The notes below the pieces were generated by a model. It ran no database searches and was not told the DNA's origin. It was given only the letters and a program-made list of their open reading frames with translations. Positions 1 through 8,101 of a stretch of 64,000 bases of DNA are shown in pieces. The stretch is from positions 434,001-498,000 of the forward strand of contig CBDFLN010000002.1 of assembly GCA_965249215.1 (NCBI GenBank), given 5' to 3'. The position numbers were made by a program, and so were the translations under genes. Numbering within the stretch: position 1 is the stretch's first letter; the number at the start of each line of letters is the position of its first letter. This DNA is from G963667675 sp965249215. Its GTDB lineage: Bacteria; Chloroflexota; Dehalococcoidia; Lucifugimonadales; UBA3495.

Positions 1-997
1 CCCAATGGCCGGTCTTCACTTCCCTCAATTCCGGGACCACGCGGGAACACTCCTCGACCGCCGCCGGACACCGGGTATGAAATACGCATCCGCTGGGGGG
101 ATTCAGCGGGCTGGGGACCTCGCCGCGCAACACGATTCGCTCCCGCTGCGCGTCGGCCACCGGGTCGGGGATGGGCACCGCCGACAACAGCGCCTGGGTG
201 TACGGGTGCACCGGATTGGTGTAGATTTCGTTTCGGTCCGCCAGCTCCACGATGCGCCCCAAGTACATCACACCCACCCGGTTGCTTATGTGCCTCACCA
301 CCGACAGGTCGTGGGCGATGAACAGGTACGTCAGGTCGTGCTGCTCTTGCAGGTTCTCCAACAGGTTGATGATTTGGGCTTGAATGGACACGTCCAGGGC
401 CGATACCGGCTCGTCCGCCACGATGAACTTGGGCTCCACCGACAGCGCCCTGGCCACCCCGATTCGCTGCCGCTGCCCCCCGCTGAACTCGTGGGGAAAC
501 CTGTTGGCCATGTAGGGATTCAAGCCCACGTTGAGCAACAGCTCCGCCACCCGTTCCCGGTATTCCGCCTTGTTCTTCACCAGCTTGTGGACCAGCAGCG
601 GCTCGCCTACGATGTTCCCCGCCGTCATCCTGGGGTTCAGCGAGCTGTACGGGTCCTGGAAAATGACCTGTAGCTCCCGCCGCATTGCCCGCATCTCCTT
701 GGACGACAGCCGGGCCAGGTCTTTTCCCAGGAATACTATCTGACCCGCGGTGGGCCGGTACAGCTGTAGGATGCAACGCCCGACGGTCGTTTTCCCGCAG
801 CCGCTTTCCCCCACTATTCCCAGCGTCTCTCCCCGGCGCACCGCGAAGCTGACGTCGTCCACTGCCTTGATTTGCGCCACCGCCCGCTGGAACAACACCC
901 CGGAGTTGACCGGGAAGTGCATCTTCAGGTTCCTGACTTCCAGCATCACGTCCCCGTTGGCTATCCCGTCTCCAGGTCGGGCTTCAGTGTTCGCCAT
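1..997 (-). CDS. Peptide/nickel ABC transporter ATP-binding protein, DppF/OppF type (3' end outside window)
   Basis: This is the second nucleotide-binding subunit of a peptide-type importer; it hydrolyses ATP on the inner face of the membrane to drive uptake. About 332 residues are visible and the reading frame is open to the window edge. Seen: Walker A GESGCGKT at residues 63-70, a Q-loop (IFQDP), the ABC signature SGGQRQR, Walker B ending in ADEP, and the C-terminal oligopeptide-transporter extension with CVFHTRCP. The ATG at 997 lies 5 bp after the stop of the preceding ATPase gene, so the two are co-transcribed and probably translationally coupled. Permease and binding-protein genes are not seen in the window and may lie to the left. 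The substrate cannot be told from the ATPase; dipeptides, oligopeptides and nickel are all possible. Confidence 0.93.
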   Translation of the reverse strand, partial: MANTEARPGDGIANGDVMLEVRNLKMHFPVNSGVLFQRAVAQIKAVDDVSFAVRRGETLGIVGESGCGKTTVGRCILQLYRPTAGQIVFLGKDLARLSSKEMRAMRRELQVIFQDPYSSLNPRMTAGNIVGEPLLVHKLVKNKAEYRERVAELLLNVGLNPYMANRFPHEFSGGQRQRIGVARALSVEPKFIVADEPVSALDVSIQAQIINLLENLQEQHDLTYLFIAHDLSVVRHISNRVGVMYLGRIVELADRNEIYTNPVHPYTQALLSAVPIPDPVADAQRERIVLRGEVPSPLNPPSGCVFHTRCPAAVEECSRVVPELREVKTGHW

Positions 998-1002
998 CGC
1001 TC

Positions 1003-2163
1003 TCACAGCGGGTCGCCCTCCCTGTTACGCTCGTCCGTGGGTTGGGCATTCCCAATTCCCATACCAGCGGCAGTGGGAATCGACGGGGCCGACGCATCGT
1101 TCAGCTCTTCCAGCGCCTGGATGCCCAACTGGTCCGCTTGCCAGCAGGCCGACCAATGGCCCTCCCCCGTCTCCATCAACGGCGGGGCTTCGGTCTCGCA
1201 CTGGGCCACTGCCCAGCGGCACCTGGGCCGAAAATGGCATCCCTCCGGGGTGTTCACGAGGTCGGGAGGCTGGCCCTCAATGGGCTCCAGTCTGGCACGG
1301 CGCGGCTGGTCAAGCCTGGGAACCGATTTCAGAAGGCCCACCGTGTAGGGATGCCTGGGGTTCCCGTAAATCTCCCGCGCCCGTCCCCGCTCGATAATCT
1401 TCCCGGCGTACATGATGTTCACCCTGTCGGCGTACCGGGCCACCACCCCCAGATTATGAGTGATGATGATCAGCGCAACCCCTGCCTCGGCGGTCAGTCC
1501 CTTCATCAACTCCAGAATCTGCGCCTGGATGGTCACGTCCAACGCCGTCGTAGGCTCGTCGGCGATGATCAACCGGGGGCTGCAACTCAGGGCCATGGCG
1601 ATCATCACCCGTTGGCGCATTCCCCCGCTGAACTGGTGCGGGTACTGCCTGATGCGCCTAGACGGGTCGGGAATCCCCACGCGTTCCAGCAGACTCTCGG
1701 CCTCTTCTCGGGCCTCTGCCCGGGACATACCCTTGTGGAGTTGCAGCGTTTCAGTGAGTTGCCTTTCTATGGTCAGCACCGGGTTCAGGGAGGTCATGGG
1801 CTCCTGGAAAATCATGGATATCTTCCCGCCCCGGATGGCCCGCATCTCGTCCATGCCGATTTTCAGAATGTCCCGGTTCTCGAACCACACTTCACCGCCG
1901 ACTATCTCGCCCGGAGGACTGGGTATAAGCCGCATCAACGACAACGCGCTTACGCTCTTGCCGCACCCGCTCTCTCCCACCAGGCCAAGGGTCTCCCCGT
2001 CTTCCAGGTCGTACGATACGCCGTCCACGGCCTTGACCGCGCCTTCTTCCGTAAAGAAGTGGGTCTTCAGGCCTTTCACTTCCAGCAGTGCCGGCAACGC
2101 CTCTCCTCGGGGGCCACGATCCCCGGCCCGTGTAGACGGGGTCTCGTCCGCAATTCTCGACAA
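1003..2163 (-). CDS. Peptide/nickel ABC transporter ATP-binding protein, DppD/OppD type
   Basis: First ATPase of the pair, 386 residues. Seen: Walker A GESGCGKS at 63-70, Q-loop Gln120, signature SGGMRQR at 179-185, Walker B LIIADE near 198-203, the H-loop (IITHNLG) and a C-terminal oligo_HPY-type extension with CHFRPRC, which marks the peptide/nickel subfamily. The first 25 residues precede the ABC fold and may be over-called; a later start is possible. It is the first gene of a minus-strand operon running out of the window on the left. DppD and DppF types normally act as a heterodimer, and the adjacency of both types here fits that. Confidence 0.93.
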   Translation of the reverse strand: MSRIADETPSTRAGDRGPRGEALPALLEVKGLKTHFFTEEGAVKAVDGVSYDLEDGETLGLVGESGCGKSVSALSLMRLIPSPPGEIVGGEVWFENRDILKIGMDEMRAIRGGKISMIFQEPMTSLNPVLTIERQLTETLQLHKGMSRAEAREEAESLLERVGIPDPSRRIRQYPHQFSGGMRQRVMIAMALSCSPRLIIADEPTTALDVTIQAQILELMKGLTAEAGVALIIITHNLGVVARYADRVNIMYAGKIIERGRAREIYGNPRHPYTVGLLKSVPRLDQPRRARLEPIEGQPPDLVNTPEGCHFRPRCRWAVAQCETEAPPLMETGEGHWSACWQADQLGIQALEELNDASAPSIPTAAGMGIGNAQPTDERNREGDPL

Positions 2164-2364
2164 GGTGCCGCGCTAACGGCAGCCTTGGCCCATATTATCA
2201 TCCCTGTACGCCTGAGAAGACAAGACTGGCCGCGGCGGGTCGCCGGCGCATTCGGCGGTTCCGCCGCCCTAGCTGGGCAATTGACACTGACCCAGTGAAG
2301 GGTTAAAACTGCGCTAAGAGTAGTGCCCTAAGAAGGACGGCAACCAAAGAAAGGAAATCCCTCT

Positions 2365-2757
2365 ATGGACAGAGGTTCAAGATCTGCAGTAAGGCCTTTA
2401 GCCGGCGCCGTTGTCGTGACGGTTGTCCTGCTCGCAACGATTGGGTGCGGAGAAGGAACTCCGACAGGCGAGGAACTGTTCAACGCCAATTGCTCTGCCT
2501 GTCACGGAGTGGGCGCCGTTGGAACCGACGTGGGTCCACCCCTGGTCCACCAATACTATGAGCCCGGCCACCACTCGGACGTTAGCATTCGCAGCGCGGT
2601 CCGAGTGGGAGTGAAGCAGCATCACTGGTTCTTCGGCGATATGCCGCCCGTGGCCGGGGTGTCACCGGATGAGGTGGAAAAGATCGTCTGCTACATCCGG
2701 GAGACGCAACGCGCCCACGGCATCTTCGAAGGTGATGGCTTCAACACCGTGTGCTGA
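2365..2757 (+). CDS. Lipoprotein c-type cytochrome (single haem)
   Basis: A 130-residue exported electron carrier. Seen: a charged N-terminus, a hydrophobic stretch at 11-27 and a lipobox-like ATIGC with Cys28, so it is probably a membrane-anchored lipoprotein. The haem motif CSACH lies at 43-47 and Met93 in GDMPPV is the likely sixth ligand. A cytochrome_CBB3/cytochrome C family fold fits the length after signal removal (about 100 residues). A purine-rich AAAGGAAA precedes the ATG. It stands alone between divergent ABC genes and a PLP enzyme, so its redox partner is unknown; it could serve a periplasmic dehydrogenase or a terminal oxidase. Confidence 0.85.
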   Translation: MDRGSRSAVRPLAGAVVVTVVLLATIGCGEGTPTGEELFNANCSACHGVGAVGTDVGPPLVHQYYEPGHHSDVSIRSAVRVGVKQHHWFFGDMPPVAGVSPDEVEKIVCYIRETQRAHGIFEGDGFNTVC

Positions 2758-2961
2758 GCCGTCCCGGATAGGCGCCGAACCGGACTCGGATCAATCGCCG
2801 ACGAATCGGACGGTTCCGCAGCGTCAGTAGAGCTTGCCGATCTTCTACCGCGTCTTCAGACTCTGCTGGGACTCAAGCCTTGTCATCGGAATACCCGGAG
2901 TTTGCAAGCGCGGCACTTGAACGCAAGCGTCGCCGGGCCGCTAAAGGAGAAATCAGAATAC

Positions 2962-4083
2962 ATGGAAATTGAAACCGTGGCCGTGCACAAAGGGCGAGGA
3001 GTGGACCCGTCGACCCGGGCGGTTACGCCTCCCCTGTACATGTCCACTACCTATGAGCGAGACGCCGACGGGTCCTATCCCCAGGGATACGTCTACGGGC
3101 GGACGGACAATCCCAACCGGCGGTTACTGGAGGAGTGTGTGGCGGCGCTGGAGAAGGGCGAGGCCGCTGCGGCCTTTTCTTCCGGTATGGCGGCGATAAT
3201 GAGCGTCTTTCAAGCGCTGCAGCCTGGCGACCACGTGATTGCCCCGCGGGACATCTACCACGGCACCGCCCGCCTGCTGCGGGAAATCATGGCGCGCTGG
3301 GGCCTGAGCACAAGCTTCATAGACATGTCCGGGCCGGAGGCTGTCGACAGCGCCATTCAGGACTCGACGCGGATGGTGTTCATTGAAACACCCTCCAACC
3401 CACTGCTGACGATTACCGACTTGGCAGCCTTAGCGGGGTTCGCCCGCGAAAGGGGTATCTACACGATCTGCGACAATACGTGGGCGACGCCGGTGCTGCA
3501 GCGTCCCCTGGACCTTGGGGTTGACCTGGTGGTGCATTCCAGCACTAAATACCTGGGAGGCCACGGAGACGTGACGGGAGGCATGGTAGTGGCTGCGCGA
3601 AGCGACGGACTGTTCGAGAGGGTCCGCCAGTTGCAGCAGGACGGCGGCGCCGTGCCGTCCCCGTTCGACTGCTGGCTGTTGCTGCGAAGCATACGCACTT
3701 TACCGTACCGGGTGCGCGCCCATACTAAGAATGCGGCGCGTATAGCCGAATTCCTGGCTGGGCATTCGCGAGTTGAGAGAGTTTTCTACCCCGGCCTGGC
3801 CGGGCATCTTGGACACGAGACTGCCCGCCGGCAGATGGAAGACTTCGGCGGGATGCTGTCGTTCCGGGTGAAGGGCGGAAGGGACGCCGCCTTTGCCGTG
3901 GCCTCCAGGACGCAGTTGTTCACCCGCGCCACCAGCTTGGGCAGCTACGAAAGCCTTATAGAACACCGGGCATCTGTGGAGGGGCCGGAGAGCACGACTC
4001 CTCAGGACCTGCTGCGGGTCTCCGTAGGATTGGAAAATGCGGACGACCTGGTTGCAGACCTGGCCCAGGCCCTGGACGGCTAG
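2962..4083 (+). CDS. Cys/Met metabolism PLP-dependent enzyme (cystathionine gamma-synthase / gamma-lyase family)
   Basis: A 373-residue fold-type I PLP enzyme of trans-sulfuration. Seen: the YGRTDNPNRR segment that holds PLP phosphate from the neighbouring subunit, SSGMAAI, the cofactor-binding Asp171 (CDNTWATP), and the Schiff-base Lys196 in SSTKYLGGH. I chose the ATG at 2962 because AGGAG lies at 2945-2949 and family members begin near this point; an upstream in-frame start at 2902 has no such site. Sequence alone does not separate cystathionine gamma-synthase, cystathionine gamma-lyase, O-acetylhomoserine sulfhydrylase and methionine gamma-lyase. The glycosyltransferase remnant begins 13 bp after the stop. 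Confidence 0.9.
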   Translation: MEIETVAVHKGRGVDPSTRAVTPPLYMSTTYERDADGSYPQGYVYGRTDNPNRRLLEECVAALEKGEAAAAFSSGMAAIMSVFQALQPGDHVIAPRDIYHGTARLLREIMARWGLSTSFIDMSGPEAVDSAIQDSTRMVFIETPSNPLLTITDLAALAGFARERGIYTICDNTWATPVLQRPLDLGVDLVVHSSTKYLGGHGDVTGGMVVAARSDGLFERVRQLQQDGGAVPSPFDCWLLLRSIRTLPYRVRAHTKNAARIAEFLAGHSRVERVFYPGLAGHLGHETARRQMEDFGGMLSFRVKGGRDAAFAVASRTQLFTRATSLGSYESLIEHRASVEGPESTTPQDLLRVSVGLENADDLVADLAQALDG

Positions 4084-4096
4084 GACCCTGCCGCCG

Positions 4097-4679
4097 TTGA
4101 AGCTCTCCATCATCATCCCCGCTTACAACGAAGAGGCCTATCTGCCTGCCACCCTGGACTCGATCCAGGCGGTCGCAGTCCACATGGACCCGGGAGTCTA
4201 CGTCGGCGTGATCGTTGTCGATAACGACAGCGACGACGCGACTGCTTGCGTCGCCCTGGAAAAGGGCGCCAAGGTGATTCACGAGCCGAAGCGGGGCGTT
4301 GCACGCGCTCGGAACTCCGGCGCCCGCCATGCAACGGCTGACGCACTCGTCTTCATCGATGCTGACGTCATCGTGCCTTCAAGCCTGTTCCACGAGATAT
4401 ACCTGGCAATGAATGATCCTGCCTGCGTTGAGGGCATCGTGGACGTCGATTACAGGCCGCAGCGGCTTTCCATGAGGCTCTAACTTGAAGACATGGCGCC
4501 AGCTGGCGCGTCTGACTGGGATGGCCCAGGGGGCGGCGCAGTTCTGTCGACGCAGCGCCTTCGAAGAAATTGGGGGTTACGACGCGCAGGCGTGGGTCGG
4601 TGAAGATGTGGACTTCTACCGGAGCCTCAAGAGGCTCGCAAAGGCGAAACAGGGCACAGTCAGTTTCAAGGGAATGTAG
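4097..4679 (+). pseudogene. Family 2 glycosyltransferase, frameshifted and truncated
   Basis: The first part, from a TTG at 4097 to a stop at 4481-4483, reads LSIIIPAYNEE, VDNDSDD and FIDADVIVP, the nucleotide-sugar and DxD regions of a GT-A fold family 2 enzyme. The homology continues in the +1 frame from about 4485 (WRQLARLTGMAQGAAQFCRR, then GGYDAQAWVGEDVDFYRSLK), which is the normal downstream part of the same fold. A single frameshift near 4478-4485 therefore splits the gene. The end also looks cut, stopping after FKGM without the usual tail. It sits immediately downstream of the PLP enzyme and could once have been in its operon. A sequencing or assembly indel is the alternative to true decay. 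Confidence 0.75.
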
Positions 4680-4902
4680 TCAGATGTCCTCAATACGAGG
4701 ATGGAATTTGTGCGCAAATTGCTGAAAGCCCGGAACACCGTACCTTGGGGATAAAATCGGGACAGTGGGATTCCGATAGACTAGGTGATGGGGGTCTCGT
4801 TGCAAGGAAGGTGCGGGAATCCTGGAGGAATGGATGCGGCCTTAAGGCATAGCGTAAGTGATAACTGTATCCTAATACGCTCTGATTGAGAGCTACGAAA
4901 AG

Positions 4903-4984
4903 TGGGGAAGGGGAGATTCGAACTCCCACGCCTTGCGGCACATGATCCTAAGTCATGCTCGTCTACCAGTTTCGACACTTCCCC
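4903..4984 (-). tRNA. tRNA-Leu (anticodon TAG)
   Basis: Minus-strand cloverleaf of 82 nt: acceptor GGGGAAG pairs with CTTCCCC, the anticodon stem CATGA/TCATG encloses the loop CTTAGGA giving anticodon TAG, there is a long variable arm (TGCCGCAAGGCG) as expected for Leu, and a T arm GGGAG-TTCGAAT-CTCCC. The discriminator base is A (T at 4903 on the plus strand). CCA is not encoded. Confidence 0.95.
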
Positions 4985-5079
4985 CTGCGTCATTATATCC
5001 AATGGGACGCCCCGGAGACATATCCAGCCCACCCTGGGGCAGCATATTCCCCTACGTCCCGGCGGCCGTCATCGGTCTC

Positions 5080-5120
5080 CACCCAGCCGCTTTTCGCCTA
5101 ATCTCCGGAGCGGCTGGGTG
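5080..5120. repeat. Perfect 12-bp inverted repeat, function unknown
   Basis: CACCCAGCCGCT at 5080-5091 is the exact reverse complement of AGCGGCTGGGTG at 5109-5120, with a 17-nt loop. It lies between tRNA-Leu and the flavin monooxygenase gene. There is no T-run on either side, so it is not a typical intrinsic terminator; it could be a protein-binding palindrome or an RNA hairpin. Confidence 0.4.
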
Positions 5121-5187
5121 TTACACTTGACATAAGTTGTGGTCCCAAATGAGTAACTTTATTGGAGCGCGGATGCCCAGGCCCCGT

Positions 5188-5193
5188 TATAAT
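5188..5193 (+). promoter_or_regulatory. Possible -10 box (TATAAT) for the monooxygenase gene
   Basis: A perfect TATAAT lies 56 bp before the ATG at 5249. The best upstream partner, TTGGAG at 5163-5168, is weak and spaced 19 bp, so only the -10 is suggestive. Confidence 0.3.
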
Positions 5194-5248
5194 CCATGGG
5201 ACAGGCTGGGCCAAGTAACCACACTCGACTCAACGGAGGCAAGAAGAT

Positions 5249-6199
5249 ATGGCGGAGAATTTGATAGGTGTTGAAGTTAGCGGGAACAATACCGACCAGG
5301 CGCTGGCCAGGATTCTACGCAGCGAGGCGGCGGGCATTCCCGCCGTATGGATGACCACCGGCGGGGCACAGTTGGACAGCATTACCGTGATGGCGGCGGC
5401 CGCCGGGCGTACCAAGAGCATCAGGTTCGGCACGTCTATCGTGCCCATCTTCCCACGCCATCCCCTGGTAATGGCGCAACAGGCCCAGGTGGTCGCCCAG
5501 TTGGCCCCTGGACGCTTCCGCCTGGGCATCGGGCCCAGCCACCGCCCCAGCATGCGGTCCATGGGTATCGCCATGCGGGACCCCCTGGGGCACCTGAGGG
5601 AGTACCTGCGGATATTGAAGTCGCTGCTTCAGACCGGCGCGGTGGACTTCGACGGGGAGTTCTACCAAGCCCACGAGGCTATCCCGGAGCCCCTGGACGT
5701 GCCGGTTATGGCCTCGGCGCTGCAGCGGCGCTCGTTCGAACTATGCGGGGCCGAATCCGACGGGGCCATCAGCTGGATATGCCCTGGAACGTACCTTAGG
5801 GACGTGGCCCTGCCGGCAATGGAACGGGGCGCCAAGGAGGCAGGACGCCGTACGCCGCCACTGATAGCCCACGCTCCGGCTTGCGTCCACGAGGATTTTT
5901 CCCAGGTGCGGGCCGCGGTACAACGGGAAATGGGACACCCCAGGATGCCCTTCTACCAGCGGATGCTGGCCGATGCGGGCTTCCCGGAAGCTGCCAACGG
6001 CGGATGGAGCGACGATATGGTTAATTCCATCGTCTTGTGGGGAGACGAGGCCAAGGTCGCCGAGCGAATCAACGAGCTATTCGCGTGGGGCGCTGCCGAG
6101 GTGCTGATCTCGCCCGTCGGCGCAGGCAACGACGAGGCAGAGTCAATTCACCGTACGACTCGCCTCATCGCAAAATTGTCTGCCGGTTCTGCTGCTTAG
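5249..6199 (+). CDS. LLM-class flavin-dependent oxidoreductase (F420 or FMN)
   Basis: A 316-residue luciferase-like monooxygenase, a TIM-barrel flavoenzyme that uses reduced FMN or F420. Seen: the early strand LDSITVMAAAAGRTKSIRFG, then GTSIVPIFPRHPLVMAQQ, LAPGRFRLGIGPSHRP (the typical gRfrLGIG turn) and a C-terminal segment with VLWGDEAKVAERINELFAWG. GGAGG at 5235-5239 stands 9 bp before the ATG. Its length and motifs resemble the F420-dependent branch, but the cofactor cannot be settled by eye. It is monocistronic, with the small zinc protein gene convergent downstream and only 1 bp between the two reading frames. Confidence 0.9.
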   Translation: MAENLIGVEVSGNNTDQALARILRSEAAGIPAVWMTTGGAQLDSITVMAAAAGRTKSIRFGTSIVPIFPRHPLVMAQQAQVVAQLAPGRFRLGIGPSHRPSMRSMGIAMRDPLGHLREYLRILKSLLQTGAVDFDGEFYQAHEAIPEPLDVPVMASALQRRSFELCGAESDGAISWICPGTYLRDVALPAMERGAKEAGRRTPPLIAHAPACVHEDFSQVRAAVQREMGHPRMPFYQRMLADAGFPEAANGGWSDDMVNSIVLWGDEAKVAERINELFAWGAAEVLISPVGAGNDEAESIHRTTRLIAKLSAGSAA

Positions 6200-6200
6200 G

Positions 6201-6425
6201 TTAGGCTCCCGGCGGAAGGGCGCCGGCCCAACCGGTGCCCCGGCAGAAGTTGCAACGAAAGGCCGATTTCCTTCCCTTACCCAGGCAGTGGGCGCAGGCC
6301 CTTGCGGGTTGCGGGACCAATATCGAGCCTTTGCTGCCGCAGGCCCTGCATCCTTCAGAGTTGACCTGGCCGCTCCCTTCACAATAAGCGCAATCAGCTG
6401 GTGCAGTCTGACTTGCTTGCGTCAT
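6201..6425 (-). CDS. Small protein with four DnaJ-type CxxCxGxG-like zinc motifs
   Basis: A 74-residue protein almost wholly made of the cysteine-rich module otherwise found inside DnaJ. Seen in order: CAYCEGSGQV, CRACGSKGSI, CAHCLGKGRK and CNFCRGTGWA, four CxxC pairs that could form two zinc centres as in the DnaJ central domain. There is no J domain and no DnaJ C-terminal domain. AGGAG lies 8 bp before the ATG (AGGAGCGGGAAAA), which supports translation. It ends 1 bp from the convergent monooxygenase gene. Known free-standing CR-domain proteins act in protein-disulfide or thylakoid assembly; no such role can be claimed here. Confidence 0.75.
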   Translation of the reverse strand: MTQASQTAPADCAYCEGSGQVNSEGCRACGSKGSILVPQPARACAHCLGKGRKSAFRCNFCRGTGWAGALPPGA

Positions 6426-6533
6426 TTTTCCCGCTCCTATGGCAAATTAGCTGGCGTATTATAACACTAACGCAAAGTTGGGGGCTAGGATGCCTGCCGC
6501 TTTCTGTAGTTGGCCCGGCGCGAGGGTTGCGAG

Positions 6534-6553
6534 ACTCCCGCGAAAGCGGGAGT
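6534..6553. repeat. REP-like palindrome (ACTCCCGC-GAAA-GCGGGAGT)
   Basis: An 8-bp perfect stem with a GAAA tetraloop in the gap between two genes. A second palindrome with the same core lies at 53227-53246, which points to a dispersed intergenic repeat family. Confidence 0.5.
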
Positions 6554-6639
6554 GACGAGCGGGTAGGGAGTGAAAGTAGCGTGTTAGAGTTCCGGCGGGT
6601 AGAAGGGAGAGGGGCGACGGAGACGTCCGGGCCACTGTC

Positions 6640-7494
6640 TCAGACGGTGACTACGTCGAGGATATCTTCCTTGATGCCTAGCAGAAAGTCGCGAACGATT
6701 CGGTTGAAGGTCTCGGGCTTCTCAGACATGGGCAGATGTCCGCTGCCCTCGATTACGTGAAGGCTGGATTTGGGGATGACCCGGCGCAGAAACTCTCCGT
6801 GGGCGGGAGGGACTATGCCGTCCACCCGGCCCCAAATCAGCAGGGTGTCTGCCGCGATGTCGGCCGCCTCTCCTCCCAGTGCCGGGTCAAAGCACTGGCC
6901 TCCCGTCAATCCGACCAGCAGGTTCCGGCCCCGCCATTGACGCTGGAACTCCGGACCGCTGCGAACGTTCTCCCACGTGGCCCCAAAGCCCGACACCTGG
7001 GGCCTGGCTACCATGCCCACCTTGGCGAAGACCGCCGTGACGAACGCATCCTCGTCCAGCGAGTCCAAGCCAGCGGACGGAGCATCCGGCGCGTCGACTC
7101 CCATCGCGTCGACCAGCGCCAGCCGGGCTATGCGCTCCGGATTCCTCACCGCCAGGTCCAAGGCCGTCCAACCGCCTATGGAATGGCCCATGAGAATCAC
7201 CCTGTCCAGCCCCTCGGCATCCATGAACGCTTTCACCAGGTCTGCGTAGTCCCTGACCGAGGCTATTCCCTCCGGCGGCGCGCCGTCCTGAAACCCGGGC
7301 AGATGCAGGGCATAGGTCACGGTGGCAGTGCCCAGGGCCATGTGGAACGACTCCCATTTGCCGCCGCCCCCCAGGCCGTGGATATAGACCAAGGGCTCCA
7401 TGTCCCCCTCGCGGCCGCCCTTCAGGTAGTAGACCTGCTGGCTTCCCACCGTCAGGCTGTTACGCGAGAATATCGAGCCGTCCGCTGCTCCCAT
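6640..7494 (-). CDS. Alpha/beta hydrolase
   Basis: A 284-residue alpha/beta-hydrolase-fold enzyme. Seen: the oxyanion HGLGGGGK near residue 39, the nucleophile elbow GHSIGG, the acid-bearing strand LLIWGRVDGIVPP and the catalytic His in GSGHLPMSEKP. Together these give a complete Ser-Asp-His triad. It is the last gene of a three-gene minus-strand set: monooxygenase (8102-9253), unknown protein (7533-8042), then this gene after a 38-bp gap. A hydrolase after a flavin monooxygenase suits cleavage of a ring or ester made by oxygenation, but the substrate is unknown. Confidence 0.9.
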   Translation of the reverse strand: MGAADGSIFSRNSLTVGSQQVYYLKGGREGDMEPLVYIHGLGGGGKWESFHMALGTATVTYALHLPGFQDGAPPEGIASVRDYADLVKAFMDAEGLDRVILMGHSIGGWTALDLAVRNPERIARLALVDAMGVDAPDAPSAGLDSLDEDAFVTAVFAKVGMVARPQVSGFGATWENVRSGPEFQRQWRGRNLLVGLTGGQCFDPALGGEAADIAADTLLIWGRVDGIVPPAHGEFLRRVIPKSSLHVIEGSGHLPMSEKPETFNRIVRDFLLGIKEDILDVVTV

Positions 7495-7532
7495 ACGTAT
7501 GTCTCCAAGAACCTGCCCGCTGTGCCTCGGGT

Positions 7533-8042
7533 CTAGCCGCTTTCACTCCACCAGAGCTTGACGCATCCCACCTCGAAGTAGGTCTCGCCGGCAAAAAGGT
7601 CCGGCTGAGGGCCGTCCGCCGACACCGTGAGTGACAGGCGGATAATATAGTCCGATCCGGCTTCGGCGCGCTTCTGGGCCGCGATTGCAGCGTCCGGGTC
7701 CTGCTGGTCGGGAATTTGGGCAAACTGGCCGTAGGTCCCTTGGAACATTACCGTGCGCTCTGAGCCGGTGGCGTAATAAGTCTCCAACACGACTTCCGCA
7801 TCATCCGGAATCTTCCCGCCGTCTTTAGTCGCCACGTTCAGGCGAATGGGTGTGCCGCGGTGCTCGGAAGTCGGCCCTACGAAGATGATTTGAAACGGCG
7901 CACCGTCCGGCCCCACCTCGGGCACCCGCATTTCCCAGCCCACCTTCAGGCCCTGCGCGACGGCCTCCTTAATCTCCAACTCCATCTCAGGCGACTCTCT
8001 GGTCAGGGTGTAGTTGCACCCGTCAAACAGGGGAAGGCTCAT
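7533..8042 (-). CDS. Conserved-looking hypothetical protein, 169 residues
   Basis: I do not recognise this family. The start at 8042 (MSLPLFDGCNYTL) was chosen over an upstream one because the longer frame would run into the 3' end of the upstream monooxygenase gene. The protein has no signal peptide or membrane segment. It is rich in beta-type sequence, with WEMRVPEVGPDGAPFQIIF, an alternating-strand middle (DAEVVLETYYATGSE) and IIRLSLTVSADG near the end, so an all-beta fold is likely. It lies between a flavin monooxygenase and an alpha/beta hydrolase on the same strand, with gaps of 59 and 38 bp, so it is probably an accessory of the same pathway. Confidence 0.65.
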   Translation of the reverse strand: MSLPLFDGCNYTLTRESPEMELEIKEAVAQGLKVGWEMRVPEVGPDGAPFQIIFVGPTSEHRGTPIRLNVATKDGGKIPDDAEVVLETYYATGSERTVMFQGTYGQFAQIPDQQDPDAAIAAQKRAEAGSDYIIRLSLTVSADGPQPDLFAGETYFEVGCVKLWWSESG

Positions 8043-8101
8043 CCTGATACCTCTAGCTGAGAATTGGCGTAGATGCCTGGGCCTACCGCCAGACCCCTTC
8101 C

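Noticed and set aside
1042..2298. 418-codon frame on the plus strand
   Set aside because: Antisense to the DppD-type ATPase, whose Walker and signature motifs are on the minus strand.
2902..2961. Upstream start for the Cys/Met PLP enzyme
   Set aside because: No ribosome site, and the extra 20 residues have no family counterpart; the ATG at 2962 has AGGAG.
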